Positions 9,123 through 17,682 of a stretch of DNA of 64,000 bases are shown here, piece after piece; positions within the stretch are counted from its first letter, which is position 1; the number at the start of each line of letters is the position of its first letter. The stretch is from Clostridiales bacterium. GTDB taxonomy: Bacteria > Bacillota > Clostridia > Christensenellales > Pumilibacteraceae. The notes under the pieces were generated by a model. The model was not told the DNA's origin, searched no databases, and saw nothing but the letters and a program-made list of their open reading frames with translations. The position numbers and the translations under genes are program-made. The stretch lies in NCBI GenBank assembly GCA_003533505.1, contig DQGD01000004.1:1-64000 (forward strand), written 5' to 3'.

Positions 9123-10076
9123 TCACCTTACGAGCAATTCCTCCGGCAAGCGCACGTCGGACTTTTTCAGCCGCGTAACGTCGAAAATCGGTATCAGCTC
9201 GTCGAGAGCGACGGGCGAGGGCGAATCAATCAGCCCTGCCGCAAAAGCCAGCGCGCCGATGACCCGTTCGGGCGAGGAAAAAGCGGAGCGCAGGTATTCG
9301 AGGTTGGAATAGCCGCCGCGCTTCGACAGCCGTTCGCCGTTGCCGTCGGTGACGAGCGGAACGTGCAGAAACTCGGGCGGTTCGAAGCCGAGCAAGCGAT
9401 ATAAATAGATTTGCCGCGGCGACGAGGACAGTAAGTCCGCGCCGCGCACCACTTCCGTCACGCCCGAGAGCGCGTCGTCGACCACCACCGCGAGCTGATA
9501 GGCGTAGGTGCCGTCGCTTCTGCGGATAATGAAATCGCCGCAGTCCGCGGCGAGGTTTTGCTTAAACTCGCCCTGCAGTCTGTCGGTAAACGCTATCGTT
9601 TCGTCCGCCGCGATAAGCCGCGTCGCAGGCGGTCTGTCGGGGCGCGCGGACGGCGGCAGATTGCGACAACGCCCGTCGTAAACGGGCGAATCGCCGTGCG
9701 GCGCGGTGGCGGCGTGAAGCTGCGCGCGCGAGCAATAACACGGGTAAGTCAGCCCCGACTCTACAAGAACGCGAAAGTATTTTTCGTAAACCGCGCTCCG
9801 CTCGTTCTGGAACAAAACTTCGCCGTCAAATCGGAACCCGAACCAATCGAGGTCGTCCTTCATAAGCGTTACCGCCGAATCGGGACAGCGGCTCTTGTCC
9901 AAATCCTCTACGCGTAACAAACATTTGCCGCCGCGCGACTTCGCCGAAAGATACGCCACCATCGCGGAAAATATGTTCCCCAGGTGCAGCCTGCCCGACG
10001 GCGTGGGCGCAAACCTCCCCACAACCTCGCGCTTGTCTTTTGCTTTGCCGCTCGTGACTTGAATCATTTTATCCAT
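9123..10076 (-). CDS. gluQ: Glutamyl-Q tRNA(Asp) synthetase
   Basis: This truncated class I synthetase paralogue attaches glutamate to the queuosine base in the wobble position of tRNA(Asp). It is 317 residues long and lacks the C-terminal anticodon-binding region of GltX (which is encoded separately at 42565). Visible features: FAPTPSGRLHLGN (HIGH-type motif), RVEDLDKSR, a zinc-site pattern CYCSRAQL...YDGRCR, and ERLSKRGGY in place of KMSKS. The first ATG was kept; a second ATG lies three codons in and could equally be used. It is transcribed away from the aminotransferase gene. Confidence 0.88.
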   Translation of the reverse strand: MDKMIQVTSGKAKDKREVVGRFAPTPSGRLHLGNIFSAMVAYLSAKSRGGKCLLRVEDLDKSRCPDSAVTLMKDDLDWFGFRFDGEVLFQNERSAVYEKYFRVLVESGLTYPCYCSRAQLHAATAPHGDSPVYDGRCRNLPPSARPDRPPATRLIAADETIAFTDRLQGEFKQNLAADCGDFIIRRSDGTYAYQLAVVVDDALSGVTEVVRGADLLSSSPRQIYLYRLLGFEPPEFLHVPLVTDGNGERLSKRGGYSNLEYLRSAFSSPERVIGALAFAAGLIDSPSPVALDELIPIFDVTRLKKSDVRLPEELLVR

Positions 10077-10529
10077 GAAACGATTATACCTCGTGCGCCC
10101 GGTAAAATCAAATATTTTGCCTCGACGATTGAATTTTTTAATTTTCGCCCCGTTTTTCTTGCAAAACCGGGGATGCGGATAACTTCTGCCGCGAATATCG
10201 AAAAATCAAATAATTTTTTTTAACCGAAACAAAGTCCTCCGCTTTATCGGAGAGCTTTGCTTTATACTTATTCTGCATAAATATGCACGGCGGCGAATAA
10301 AATTGCAAAGTGAGAAAAATAGGCGGTTTTTCCGATTTTTTTTCGTTTTTACGGTTTTTCGCAACGGTAAATCGGGGCTTTTTATCTCAAAAAATCTCGT
10401 TGAGGCGTGACTTTATTTGAATAAAGACGATAAAAAATTATTAAATACGCGCGGTAAATGTATTGCGTTTTACGAAACGATATAGTATAATTATACTGAG
10501 AAACTATTACACACCAAGGAGTACAGCCC
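10077..10529. other. Divergent intergenic region with two stem-loops
   Basis: There are about 450 nt of AT-rich DNA between the gluQ start (leftward) and the aminotransferase start (rightward). I see no credible coding frame. It contains two hairpins: CCCCGTTTT/AAAACCGGGG (10148-10172, one bulge) and CAAAGTCCTCCG/CGGAGAGCTTTG (10230-10259, two mismatches), the second followed by CTTTATACTT. The aminotransferase promoter is at its right end. The hairpins do not lie 3' of either neighbouring gene, so they are unexplained. Confidence 0.5.
10463..10491 (+). promoter_or_regulatory. Predicted sigma-A promoter of the aminotransferase gene
   Basis: TTGCGT (-35), a 17-nt spacer and a perfect TATAAT (-10). 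Transcription would start near 10498, giving a 5' leader of about 32 nt with AAGGAG 8 nt before the ATG. Confidence 0.75.
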
Positions 10530-11729
10530 ATGAAAATCGCAAAAAGAGCAGCATCGATAAAGCCGTCGTTAACTTTGGAGATAAGCGCGAAGGCGAAAAA
10601 AATGAAGGAAGAGGGGCGCGACGTCGTGTCGTTCGGCGCGGGCGAGCCCGACTTCAACACGCCCGAGTACATTTGCGAAGCGGCAAAGCAGGCAATCGAC
10701 GGCGGCAAGACGAAGTACACGCCGGCTTCGGGCACGGCTTCGCTGAAAGCCGCGATTTGCGGCAAGCTGAAAGCGGACAACGGGCTCGACTACGCCCCCG
10801 AGAACATAGTCATCTCCAACGGCGCAAAACATTCGCTTTACAACGCGATAGCCGCGCTCGTGGAGGACGGCGACGAAGTGATAATCCCGGCTCCTTATTG
10901 GCTGACCTATCCCGAGCTCGTGCGGCTTGCCGGCGGCGTTCCGGTGTTTGTGGACACCAAGGCGGAAAACGGCTTCAAACTGACCGCGGACGAGCTGAGG
11001 AGCGCGATTACGCCGCGCACGGTCGCGCTTGTTTTCAACAATCCCAATAACCCGTCGGGCGCGGTTTACTCCGAGGAAGAGGTCAAAGCGCTCGCGCGCG
11101 TTATCGAAAAAACAGACGTGACGGTAATCAGCGACGAGATTTACGAGATGCTGGACTACACGGGGATTCCCACCTATTCCATGGCAGGCTACTCGGATAA
11201 GCTGAAAAAACAGACCGTCGTCGTCAACGGCGTGTCCAAAACCTACTCGATGACGGGCTGGCGAATAGGCTTTATCGCCTGTGAGGCAAAGCTCGCCGCG
11301 GCTATATCCGGCATGCAGAGTCACATGACGTCAAACCCTAACACGATAGCGCAGTACGCCGCCGAAGCGGCTTACACGCACGAGGGAGGCAAGGCTTTTC
11401 TGGAAACGATGAAAAAGAGTTTCGACGCGAGAAGACGGTTGATAATGGAGCGGCTGGACGAGATACCGGAGCTGAGCTACGTCACTCCGCAGGGCGCGTT
11501 CTACATTATGGTGAACGTGAGCAAGCTGTTCGGGCGTTCGGTGGGCGGCGTGATAATCGGTTCGGCAATCGGGTTCGCGCATGCGCTTTTGGACGACGCG
11601 GACGTGGCGGTGATACCCTGCGAGCCGTTCGGCGCGCCCGACTATGTGCGGCTCAGCTACGCGGTGTCGGACGACGACGTGAGAAAGGGCGTGGAGAGAA
11701 TCGCGGACTTCGTGGCTAAATTCGAGTGA
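10530..11729 (+). CDS. Class I/II PLP aminotransferase, aspartate aminotransferase type
   Basis: This 399-residue enzyme probably moves an amino group between aspartate and 2-oxoglutarate (oxaloacetate and glutamate). The PLP lysine is Lys237 in VSKTYSMTGWRIG. Other fold-type I landmarks are GAGEPDFNTP, YTPASGTASLK, FNNPNNPSGAVY, ISDEIYEML and SHMTSNPNTIAQ, and the late Arg in PDYVRLSYA would bind the substrate carboxylate. This pattern fits the Bacillus-type Asp aminotransferase subgroup better than tyrosine aminotransferases. It is followed 14 nt later by a citrate-synthase-like gene, so the pair could feed oxaloacetate and 2-oxoglutarate metabolism. Exact amino-acid specificity cannot be read. 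Confidence 0.85.
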   Translation: MKIAKRAASIKPSLTLEISAKAKKMKEEGRDVVSFGAGEPDFNTPEYICEAAKQAIDGGKTKYTPASGTASLKAAICGKLKADNGLDYAPENIVISNGAKHSLYNAIAALVEDGDEVIIPAPYWLTYPELVRLAGGVPVFVDTKAENGFKLTADELRSAITPRTVALVFNNPNNPSGAVYSEEEVKALARVIEKTDVTVISDEIYEMLDYTGIPTYSMAGYSDKLKKQTVVVNGVSKTYSMTGWRIGFIACEAKLAAAISGMQSHMTSNPNTIAQYAAEAAYTHEGGKAFLETMKKSFDARRRLIMERLDEIPELSYVTPQGAFYIMVNVSKLFGRSVGGVIIGSAIGFAHALLDDADVAVIPCEPFGAPDYVRLSYAVSDDDVRKGVERIADFVAKFE

Positions 11730-11743
11730 GAGAGGAGGCGTAA

Positions 11744-13153
11744 ATGGAAAAACACATACTTCATAAAAGCAAGCACACGGGGCTTCTCGAGCGAGAGGAG
11801 CACGACTACGTTCTCAAAAACGTCAAAGAGCCCGAGCTTTACCGCGGCATTTTCGATTACGACCAGGTGCCGAAAGTGGTTTTCAACGACCGCAAAGTGC
11901 CGATGAATCCTGCGGACGAGTGGTGGATAACCGACACGACCTTTCGCGACGGTCAGCAGTCCAGCGCGCCGCTGTCGGTCAAGCAAATCGTCGACATTTA
12001 CAAGCTGATGAACAAGCTCGGCGGCAAAAACGGGCTTATCCGCGCCAGCGAGTTTTTCCTGTACAGCGAAAAAGACAAGCAGGCGGTCAAGGCTTGCATG
12101 GAGCTGGGGCTGGAATTTCCCGAGATAACCAGCTGGATTCGCGCCGACGAAAAGGACTTCAAGCTCGTCAAGGACATGCACATCAAGGAAACGGGCATAC
12201 TCGTCAGTTGCTCGGACTACCATATATATAAGAAAATGAAGCTCGACCGTCAGGGCGCGCTCGACAAGTACCTCGCCATCGTCAAGTCCGCGCTCGACAA
12301 CGGCATAGTGCCGCGCTGCCACTTCGAGGACATCACGAGAGCGGATTTCTACGGCTTCGTCGTGCCGTTTGCCTACGAGCTGATGCGGCTGAGCGAAGAG
12401 TACGCCACGCCCGTCAAGATTCGCGCGTGCGATACCCTCGGCTACGGCGTAACCTATCCCGGCTCTGCGCTGCCGCGTTCGGTGCCCGGTATTATCTACG
12501 GACTCAATTACTACGCCGGCATTCCGAGCGAGTGGCTGGAGTGGCACGGGCACAACGACTTTTACAAGGCGGTAGTCAATGCCACCACCGCGTGGCTGTA
12601 CGGTTGCAGCGGCGTAAACTGCTCGCTACTCGGCATCGGCGAGCGCACGGGCAACTGCCCCACCGAAGCGATGTGCATCGAGTACGCCCAGATGAAGGGC
12701 ACTACCGACGGCATGGACTTGACCGTAATCACAGAAATCGCGGACTACTTCGAGCGCGAAATCGGCTACACGATACCGCCGCGCACGCCGTTCGTCGGCA
12801 AGGCGTTCAACGCCACGCGCGCAGGCATACACGCCGACGGGCTATTGAAAGACGAGGAGATTTACAACGTGTTCGACACCGCCAAAATCCTCGGCAAAAA
12901 GCCCACGGTTTCCATTTCCAACACTTCGGGGCTCGCCGGCATCGCATATTGGATAAACGCCTACTACGGGCTGGAGGGCGAGTACGCCGTCGATAAGTCG
13001 GACGAGGTCGTCAAGGCGCTCAAACAAATGGTGGACGAAGAGTACGCCGCCGGCAGAAACACGATTATGGGCGACGACGAGCTGGACTCTATGGTAAGGC
13101 TGTTCGACAAGAAACTGCACAGGCTGTTTAACGAGCATATCGGCAACAAGTGA
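11744..13153 (+). CDS. HMGL-like (DRE-TIM) acyltransferase, probable Re-citrate synthase
   Basis: This 469-residue enzyme would condense acetyl-CoA with a 2-oxo acid. The DRE-TIM motif is TDTTFRDGQQS, the metal HxH motif is HGHND, and the conserved loop is GIGERTGNCP. It lacks the C-terminal LeuA regulatory domain of true 2-isopropylmalate synthases. The segments LGGKNGLIRASEFFLYSEKD, VSCSDYHIYKK, CHFEDITRADFYGFV and WLEWHGHNDFYKA look like the clostridial group I associate with Re-type citrate synthase, which makes citrate from oxaloacetate for glutamate synthesis in anaerobes. The neighbouring aspartate-type aminotransferase fits that. Homocitrate or isopropylmalate synthase remain alternatives; no leuB or leuCD is nearby. 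Confidence 0.65.
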   Translation: MEKHILHKSKHTGLLEREEHDYVLKNVKEPELYRGIFDYDQVPKVVFNDRKVPMNPADEWWITDTTFRDGQQSSAPLSVKQIVDIYKLMNKLGGKNGLIRASEFFLYSEKDKQAVKACMELGLEFPEITSWIRADEKDFKLVKDMHIKETGILVSCSDYHIYKKMKLDRQGALDKYLAIVKSALDNGIVPRCHFEDITRADFYGFVVPFAYELMRLSEEYATPVKIRACDTLGYGVTYPGSALPRSVPGIIYGLNYYAGIPSEWLEWHGHNDFYKAVVNATTAWLYGCSGVNCSLLGIGERTGNCPTEAMCIEYAQMKGTTDGMDLTVITEIADYFEREIGYTIPPRTPFVGKAFNATRAGIHADGLLKDEEIYNVFDTAKILGKKPTVSISNTSGLAGIAYWINAYYGLEGEYAVDKSDEVVKALKQMVDEEYAAGRNTIMGDDELDSMVRLFDKKLHRLFNEHIGNK

Positions 13154-13241
13154 GCCGCGACCGAGGCGGACGAGGCGAAAACGCCCGAAAATTAGCGGAA
13201 AAATTTTCGTAAAATTCACCAAATCGTCGGGATTTTAATGT

Positions 13242-13247
13242 ATAATA
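13242..13247 (+). promoter_or_regulatory. Candidate -10 element upstream of the P-loop gene
   Basis: A perfect TATAAT lies 68 nt before the ATG at 13315. No good -35 sits 16-18 nt upstream (TTCACC is at 20 nt), so this is a partial call. It marks a likely new transcript after the citrate-synthase-like gene. Confidence 0.45.
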
Positions 13248-13314
13248 TAAGAGGAAAGAGCAAAAGGGCTTTTTCCGAAAGCAAACGTATCAAATAAAAG
13301 AGGGAGGACGAACA

Positions 13315-13716
13315 ATGATAAGCATTATCTACGGAGCAAAGGGCAGCGGCAAGACCAAGCGCATTATCGACGCGGCGAACGAACGCGCGCGCTTAAGTAA
13401 AGGAAGCGTGGTGTACATAACCGATTGCGCCGACCACTCGTCCGTCGTGGACAACGGCATTCGCTTCATCGACATCAATCACTACGACGTCACCGACGAG
13501 AACGGCATGCTGTGCTTTATCAAGGGCTTGCTCGCAGGCAACTACGACATAACCGACGTGTATATCGACGGGCTCGCCAAGTTCGTCAAAAAGGACGTTT
13601 CCGAGCTGGAGGGCGCGTTCAGGCAGCTCGACCTTCTCGGTACGGAGTTCAACGTTACGTTCACCCTCACCGTTTCGGCGGAGGAAGTCCCCGACTTTAT
13701 GCGCCGCTATATCTGA
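13315..13716 (+). CDS. Small P-loop NTPase of unknown role
   Basis: A 133-residue protein with a Walker A motif at residues 7-14 (GAKGSGKT) close to the N-terminus, and a probable Walker B-like strand YDITDVYIDGL around residue 80. It is too short for a full AAA or ABC ATPase and has no membrane segment. It resembles short RecA/ASCE-type ATP-binding proteins found as unnamed genes in Clostridia. AGGGAGGACG precedes the ATG. It sits just upstream of thrC, but no functional link is evident. Function unknown. Confidence 0.6.
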   Translation: MISIIYGAKGSGKTKRIIDAANERARLSKGSVVYITDCADHSSVVDNGIRFIDINHYDVTDENGMLCFIKGLLAGNYDITDVYIDGLAKFVKKDVSELEGAFRQLDLLGTEFNVTFTLTVSAEEVPDFMRRYI

Positions 13717-13769
13717 CTACAAGCCCGGGTTGCGGATTATTCGTGACTCGGCAAAAGGATTTGACTATT

Positions 13770-15257
13770 TTGGATTTTATCAGCACGAGAAACGCCGGGC
13801 GCGTCGTCGGCGGCGCGCAGGCGGTAGTAAAAGGATTATCGGATGAGGGCGGTCTTTTCGTACCCGCCCTCTTTCCCGTCTTCGCAAAAGAGGAAATCGC
13901 GGCGATGGCGGAGCTCGACTACGCGAGTCGAGCCGCGCTCGTCATCGGCAAATTTTTGCCGGAACTTAGAGAACTTTCCTCGTATACCGAAAAGGCATAT
14001 TCTCGCTTTGACGGCGACCCGGCACCCGTCGTGAAAATCGACGAGGGCTTGTTTATGCTGGAGCTGTGGCACGGTCCAACGCACGCGTTCAAGGACGTCG
14101 CGCTCACGCTGCTGCCCTATCTTTTGACGGGAAGCAAGGCGGTGACGGGCGAGAACAGTCGCACGCTTATCTTGGTCGCGACGAGCGGCGACACCGGCAA
14201 AGCCGCGCTTGAGGGCTTTCGCGACGTGCCCGGCGCAGACGTGATAGTTTTCTATCCCTCGGGCGGCGTGAGCGAGCTGCAAAAGCTGCAAATGACCACG
14301 CAAAAAGGCGACAACGTGTACGTCGCGGCGATAGAGGGCAACTTCGACGACGCGCAGACGGCTGTCAAGAAGATTTTTACCGACAAGGAAGCCGAGGCAA
14401 AACTTGCGAAGCTCGGCTTTAAGCTAAGCAGCGCGAATTCGATGAACTTCGGCAGGCTCGTTCCGCAAATCGCGTATTATTTTTCGTCCTACGTCGACCT
14501 CGCCGAGTCGGGCGAAATCGAGTACGGCGACGAAGTGAATTTCTGCGTTCCCAGCGGAAACTTCGGCAACATTCTCGCAGGCTACTACGCAAAGAAAATG
14601 GGCTTACCGGTGGGCAGGCTGATTTGCGCTTCAAACCGCAACAATGTCCTCACCGACTTTATCGGCAGCGGAAAGTACGCCGCGCGTCGCAAGTTCTACA
14701 AGACAACCAGCCCCTCTATGGACATTCTCGTCAGCTCTAACCTCGAACGGCTGGTGTTCGAGCTTTCCGGCAGAAACGACAAGCTCACCGCCGAGCGCAT
14801 GCGCAGCCTGCTTGACACGGGAACGTACTCGATAAGCGCAGCCGAGCTCGACGAAATGAAGAAAACCTTTTGGGCGGCGTGGGCGAGCGAGAAAGAAGTC
14901 GCGGATACTATTGCGGACTCGTTCGACGAGGACGGATACATTATGGACACTCACACCGCCGTCGCCAGGTGCGTTGCGGACAAGTACTACCTCGAAAACG
15001 AGGACGACCGCCCCGTAGTCGTGGTTTCCACCGCCAGCCCGTACAAGTTCGCTTCCGACGTGTACCGCGCAATCGGCGGCAAGCCGAGCCCCGACCCGTT
15101 CAAGACGATAGAGCTGATGGAGGAGGAAACCGCGCTCCCCGTGCCCGACTCGATAGCCGAGCTTAAAACGCTGAAAAAACGCTTTTCGGACGTAATCGCG
15201 CCCGAGGATGCCGAAGCCGCGGTCATCGGCTATGCCGAAAAAGCGAAGAGGAAATAG
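13770..15257 (+). CDS. thrC: Threonine synthase
   Basis: This PLP enzyme converts O-phosphohomoserine to threonine. The start is set at TTG 13770, giving (M)DFISTRNAGR. That matches the usual family opening (xxYxSTRG) and leaves AAAAGGA about ten bases upstream; GTG 13743 and TTG 13761 are alternatives. The protein is 495 residues, typical of the longer bacterial/yeast-type class. Lys108 in HAFKDVAL is the expected Schiff-base lysine. TSGDTGKAAL is the phosphate/PLP-binding loop, and SSANSMNFGRLVPQ and CVPSGNFGN are further family signatures. The next gene begins 3 nt after the stop. Confidence 0.93.
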   Translation: MDFISTRNAGRVVGGAQAVVKGLSDEGGLFVPALFPVFAKEEIAAMAELDYASRAALVIGKFLPELRELSSYTEKAYSRFDGDPAPVVKIDEGLFMLELWHGPTHAFKDVALTLLPYLLTGSKAVTGENSRTLILVATSGDTGKAALEGFRDVPGADVIVFYPSGGVSELQKLQMTTQKGDNVYVAAIEGNFDDAQTAVKKIFTDKEAEAKLAKLGFKLSSANSMNFGRLVPQIAYYFSSYVDLAESGEIEYGDEVNFCVPSGNFGNILAGYYAKKMGLPVGRLICASNRNNVLTDFIGSGKYAARRKFYKTTSPSMDILVSSNLERLVFELSGRNDKLTAERMRSLLDTGTYSISAAELDEMKKTFWAAWASEKEVADTIADSFDEDGYIMDTHTAVARCVADKYYLENEDDRPVVVVSTASPYKFASDVYRAIGGKPSPDPFKTIELMEEETALPVPDSIAELKTLKKRFSDVIAPEDAEAAVIGYAEKAKRK

Positions 15258-15260
15258 AAA

Positions 15261-16133
15261 ATGTACGGTTACGTCACGCCCGTTAAGGATAAACTGAGAA
15301 AGCAGGACTATGTGCTGTTCCGCGCGTTTTACTGCGGCGTGTGCGTGGAAACGGGCAAAGCTTTCGGCTCGCTCGCGCGGTACGCGACTTCCTACGACGC
15401 GGCTTTTCTTGCGGCGCTCGTGCACGACGCGGCGAATCAGACCGTCGAGTTCGAGGTGTCGGGCTGCGTCGGCAATCCGTTTACCAAAAAAGCGATGGTA
15501 AAGCACAATCCGCTTTTGGAGCGAGTGGCGGCAGCCAACGTTTTGCTCGCCTACTACAAGCTTCTCGACGACGTAATCGACGGCGGAGGCGCGAAAAAGC
15601 GCGTCGCATGCCGCGCTATCAGAAAGCCGTACCTTAAAGCCAAGGCGCTTTTGCCGAAAGTCGACGCGATTATCGCCGCGCGGTACGACGAACTGCGCGA
15701 AAAGGAGAAAAGCGGCGAAAAGAGCGTGGACAGAGCCGCCGATTCGTTCGCCTGCATGCTCCGCGAAACGGTAAACGCGATTATGGACGGCAAAACGGAT
15801 GACAATCTCGGCGGACTGTGCTATAATATCGGCAAGTTCGTGTACCTTATCGACGCGCTGGACGACGTTGCCGACGACGCGAAATCGGGCAATTACAATC
15901 CGTTTATCGCGGCTTACGGCGACTTTACGGGGCGCAGGGAGTTTTTTGAGGCTCACGCAGCCGACATCGGCTTTATAATAAACTCCACCGTCAACCGCGC
16001 GATAGAGTGCTTTAACGGAATGAGATTTACGCAGAGCTATACGCTTCTTAAAAACGTCGTTTACGACGGACTGAGGAGCAAAGCTGTCGAAGTGCTGGGA
16101 GCGGACAAGAAAATTCCCAAGCCCAAAATATAA
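15261..16133 (+). CDS. DUF5685 family protein
   Basis: A 290-residue protein of the clostridial DUF5685 type. It opens MYGYVTPVKDKLRKQDYVLF and carries a CxxC (Cys25, Cys28 in FYCGVC), then TSYDAAFLAAL. An Asp-rich helical segment, YKLLDDVIDGGG, is echoed by LIDALDDVADDAKSGNYNPF; this doubled acidic pattern is reminiscent of all-alpha prenyl-synthase-like folds, but that is only a visual impression. No signal peptide is visible. It starts 3 nt after thrC and is followed by a J-like protein and a membrane protein. Biochemical function is unknown. Confidence 0.75.
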   Translation: MYGYVTPVKDKLRKQDYVLFRAFYCGVCVETGKAFGSLARYATSYDAAFLAALVHDAANQTVEFEVSGCVGNPFTKKAMVKHNPLLERVAAANVLLAYYKLLDDVIDGGGAKKRVACRAIRKPYLKAKALLPKVDAIIAARYDELREKEKSGEKSVDRAADSFACMLRETVNAIMDGKTDDNLGGLCYNIGKFVYLIDALDDVADDAKSGNYNPFIAAYGDFTGRREFFEAHAADIGFIINSTVNRAIECFNGMRFTQSYTLLKNVVYDGLRSKAVEVLGADKKIPKPKI

Positions 16134-16176
16134 GAGAAACCGCGCGCCGGGCTTATGGACGCGCCGAGGAGTAAAG

Positions 16177-16788
16177 ATGAAAAATCCCTATGAGATTTTA
16201 GGACTAAGCGAAGAAGCCTCGTTCGACGAGCTTCAAAAACGCTATGAGGAGCTGAAAGCGGAGTACGGCGAGGGCAGGTTTCAGCCCGGAGAAGCCGGAA
16301 ACGAGGCGGCAAGAAAGCTGAACGAGCTCGAACAGGCGTGGTACGACATTCAGTCCAAGCGCGAAGCCGCCGAGGCGAAAAAAGAATCGGGCGGCAGCGA
16401 TTTTGCCTACGTCGACAAACTGATTAAGGAGCAAAAGTACGACGAAGCTCAGACGGAGCTCGACGCCATGACCGTTCGCGAAGGCGAGTGGCATTATTTC
16501 CAGTCGATCGTGTACTACAAGCGCGAGTGGCTGACCGAGAGCAAAAAACAGCTCGAAGCCGCCGTCGAGTGCGACCCCGGCAATCAGAAGTACAAGACCG
16601 CGCTCGAAAAGCTTAATATAGTAATAGGAAACGCGCAGACCGACCCGAGAACGCTGGGGAGTGATACGATAGCCGGCGGCGACGACCCAAACCTCGCCGC
16701 GCAGCAACAGGGCGACTTTCTGTCGAGCTGCTGTCTGGCGTACTGCCTCACCTCGCTGTGCTGCGACTGCACGCGCTGCTGCATGTAA
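16177..16788 (+). CDS. J-domain-like protein with TPR region and Cys-rich tail
   Basis: A 203-residue protein. Residues 1-60 look like a J-domain (NPYEILGLSEEASFDELQKR), but the HPD tripeptide needed to stimulate Hsp70 is absent; the loop reads AEYGEGRF. The middle part (about 75-150) has paired helices of TPR type (YDEAQTELDAM, WLTESKKQLEAAVECDPGN). The last 19 residues hold eight cysteines (CCLAYC, CCDCTRCC), suggesting metal binding, acylation or membrane attachment. It follows the DUF5685 gene by 43 nt and ends directly against the next ATG. A chaperone-adaptor role is possible, but classical DnaJ activity is unlikely. Confidence 0.65.
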   Translation: MKNPYEILGLSEEASFDELQKRYEELKAEYGEGRFQPGEAGNEAARKLNELEQAWYDIQSKREAAEAKKESGGSDFAYVDKLIKEQKYDEAQTELDAMTVREGEWHYFQSIVYYKREWLTESKKQLEAAVECDPGNQKYKTALEKLNIVIGNAQTDPRTLGSDTIAGGDDPNLAAQQQGDFLSSCCLAYCLTSLCCDCTRCCM

Positions 16789-17313
16789 ATGGAAAGGCGC
16801 GAGAGGACGCGGCGAATAACCTATTCCGCCGTAGCGACCGCAATAGCCGTAGTCGCGGTGCTTTTGTCGAATTACACGCCGATGCGAATCGTGCCGCTGA
16901 TTTTCGCCTCGCTCGCGATTTACATCGCCTGCATTAGGTGCGGCATTGTTTTCGGACTGATTACCGCCGCGGCGGCGGTGCTGATTGCTTTCGCGCTGGG
17001 CGGAGTGGGAACGACGTTTCTGTTTCTGTGCGTGGCGTTCGTGCCCTACGCGCTCGTCGCGTTTTTCATGCGCAAGCTGTCCTACCGAGTGGTATGGCAG
17101 GCGATAGTGCGCATTGCCGTGTCGGCGGCGCTGTTCGCCGGGGCGTTCACCGCAATGGCGTTTCTCACCGACTACGTTGCAGGCACCTCGTTGATGACTA
17201 TTATAGAAAAAGTGGGCGTGGTGTGGGCGATATTGCTCGTCACGCTCGCCGCGCTTCCCGTCGATTTGTTCTTTTCGTTCGGCGCGGAACGCATAGTCAA
17301 GCTGCTGAAATGA
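16789..17313 (+). CDS. Multi-spanning membrane protein of unknown function
   Basis: A 174-residue protein with about five hydrophobic segments (starting near residues 10, 32, 58, 103 and 137) and a basic N-terminus (MERRERTRR), giving a cytoplasmic start. Its ATG immediately follows the TAA of the J-like gene, so translation is probably coupled. Its size and topology recall ECF S-components or DUF2232-like proteins, but I see no diagnostic motif. Function unknown; the conserved-looking arrangement suggests a partner of DUF5685 and the J-like protein. Confidence 0.6.
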   Translation: MERRERTRRITYSAVATAIAVVAVLLSNYTPMRIVPLIFASLAIYIACIRCGIVFGLITAAAAVLIAFALGGVGTTFLFLCVAFVPYALVAFFMRKLSYRVVWQAIVRIAVSAALFAGAFTAMAFLTDYVAGTSLMTIIEKVGVVWAILLVTLAALPVDLFFSFGAERIVKLLK

Positions 17314-17327
17314 CGGATAACCTCACG

Positions 17328-17354
17328 AAAATAGCGTAAAAAGCGCTATTTTTC
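17328..17354 (+). terminator. Intrinsic terminator before the ribosomal operon
   Basis: AAAATAGCG pairs perfectly with CGCTATTTT across a 7-nt A-rich loop and ends in TTTTTCTTTT. It lies 15 nt after the membrane-protein gene and closes the thrC-containing transcript. Confidence 0.8.
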
Positions 17355-17394
17355 TTTTAAATCGTTTTAAATCGGTTTTTATCGCGAAAAACGC

Positions 17395-17423
17395 TTGACA
17401 ATCCGCTTGCGGTGTGTTAAAGT
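17395..17423 (+). promoter_or_regulatory. Promoter of the rpmG-secE-nusG operon
   Basis: A perfect TTGACA, a 17-nt spacer and TAAAGT (4/6 match to TATAAT). Transcription should begin near 17430. Confidence 0.7.
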
Positions 17424-17430
17424 ATTATGG

Positions 17431-17456
17431 CACCCCTCGAGAGAGGGTGTATTTTT
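17431..17456 (+). promoter_or_regulatory. Stem-loop at the predicted 5' end of the rpmG transcript
   Basis: CACCCCTC pairs with GAGGGTG (one bulged C) around a GAGA (GNRA-type) tetraloop at 17439-17442, followed by TATTTTTG. It begins at the predicted transcription start. It could protect the mRNA 5' end or act as an early pause or attenuator; which of these is not decidable from sequence. Confidence 0.5.
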
Positions 17457-17479
17457 GAGTTAGCATCAGGAGGCTCACT

Positions 17480-17641
17480 ATGGCAAATTCCGCGAGGAAT
17501 AAGATTACGCTCGCATGCACCGAGTGCAAACAGCGCAATTACGACAATATGAAGAACAAGAAGAACGACCCCGACAGAATCGAGCTTAAGAAATACTGCA
17601 AGTTCTGCAAAAAGCACACCGTTCACAAGGAAACGAAGTAA
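17480..17641 (+). CDS. rpmG: 50S ribosomal protein L33 (zinc-binding form)
   Basis: A 53-residue large-subunit protein beginning [16 protein letters not shown]. Two CxxC pairs (Cys13/Cys16 and Cys40/Cys43) make it the zinc-containing (C+) form, rather than the cysteine-free form induced under zinc starvation. CAGGAGGCTC gives a strong ribosome site. It lies directly upstream of secE and nusG, the usual firmicute order. Confidence 0.95.
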   Translation: MANSARNKITLACTECKQRNYDNMKNKKNDPDRIELKKYCKFCKKHTVHKETK

Positions 17642-17682
17642 TCGTCGCACGTTTTTCGTATTTCTTTTAAGGAGAATCGACA

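Noticed and set aside
13425..13769. N-terminal extension of the threonine synthase frame back into the P-loop gene
   Set aside because: The extension is arginine-rich out-of-frame translation of the P-loop gene; the family N-terminus begins at about 13770.
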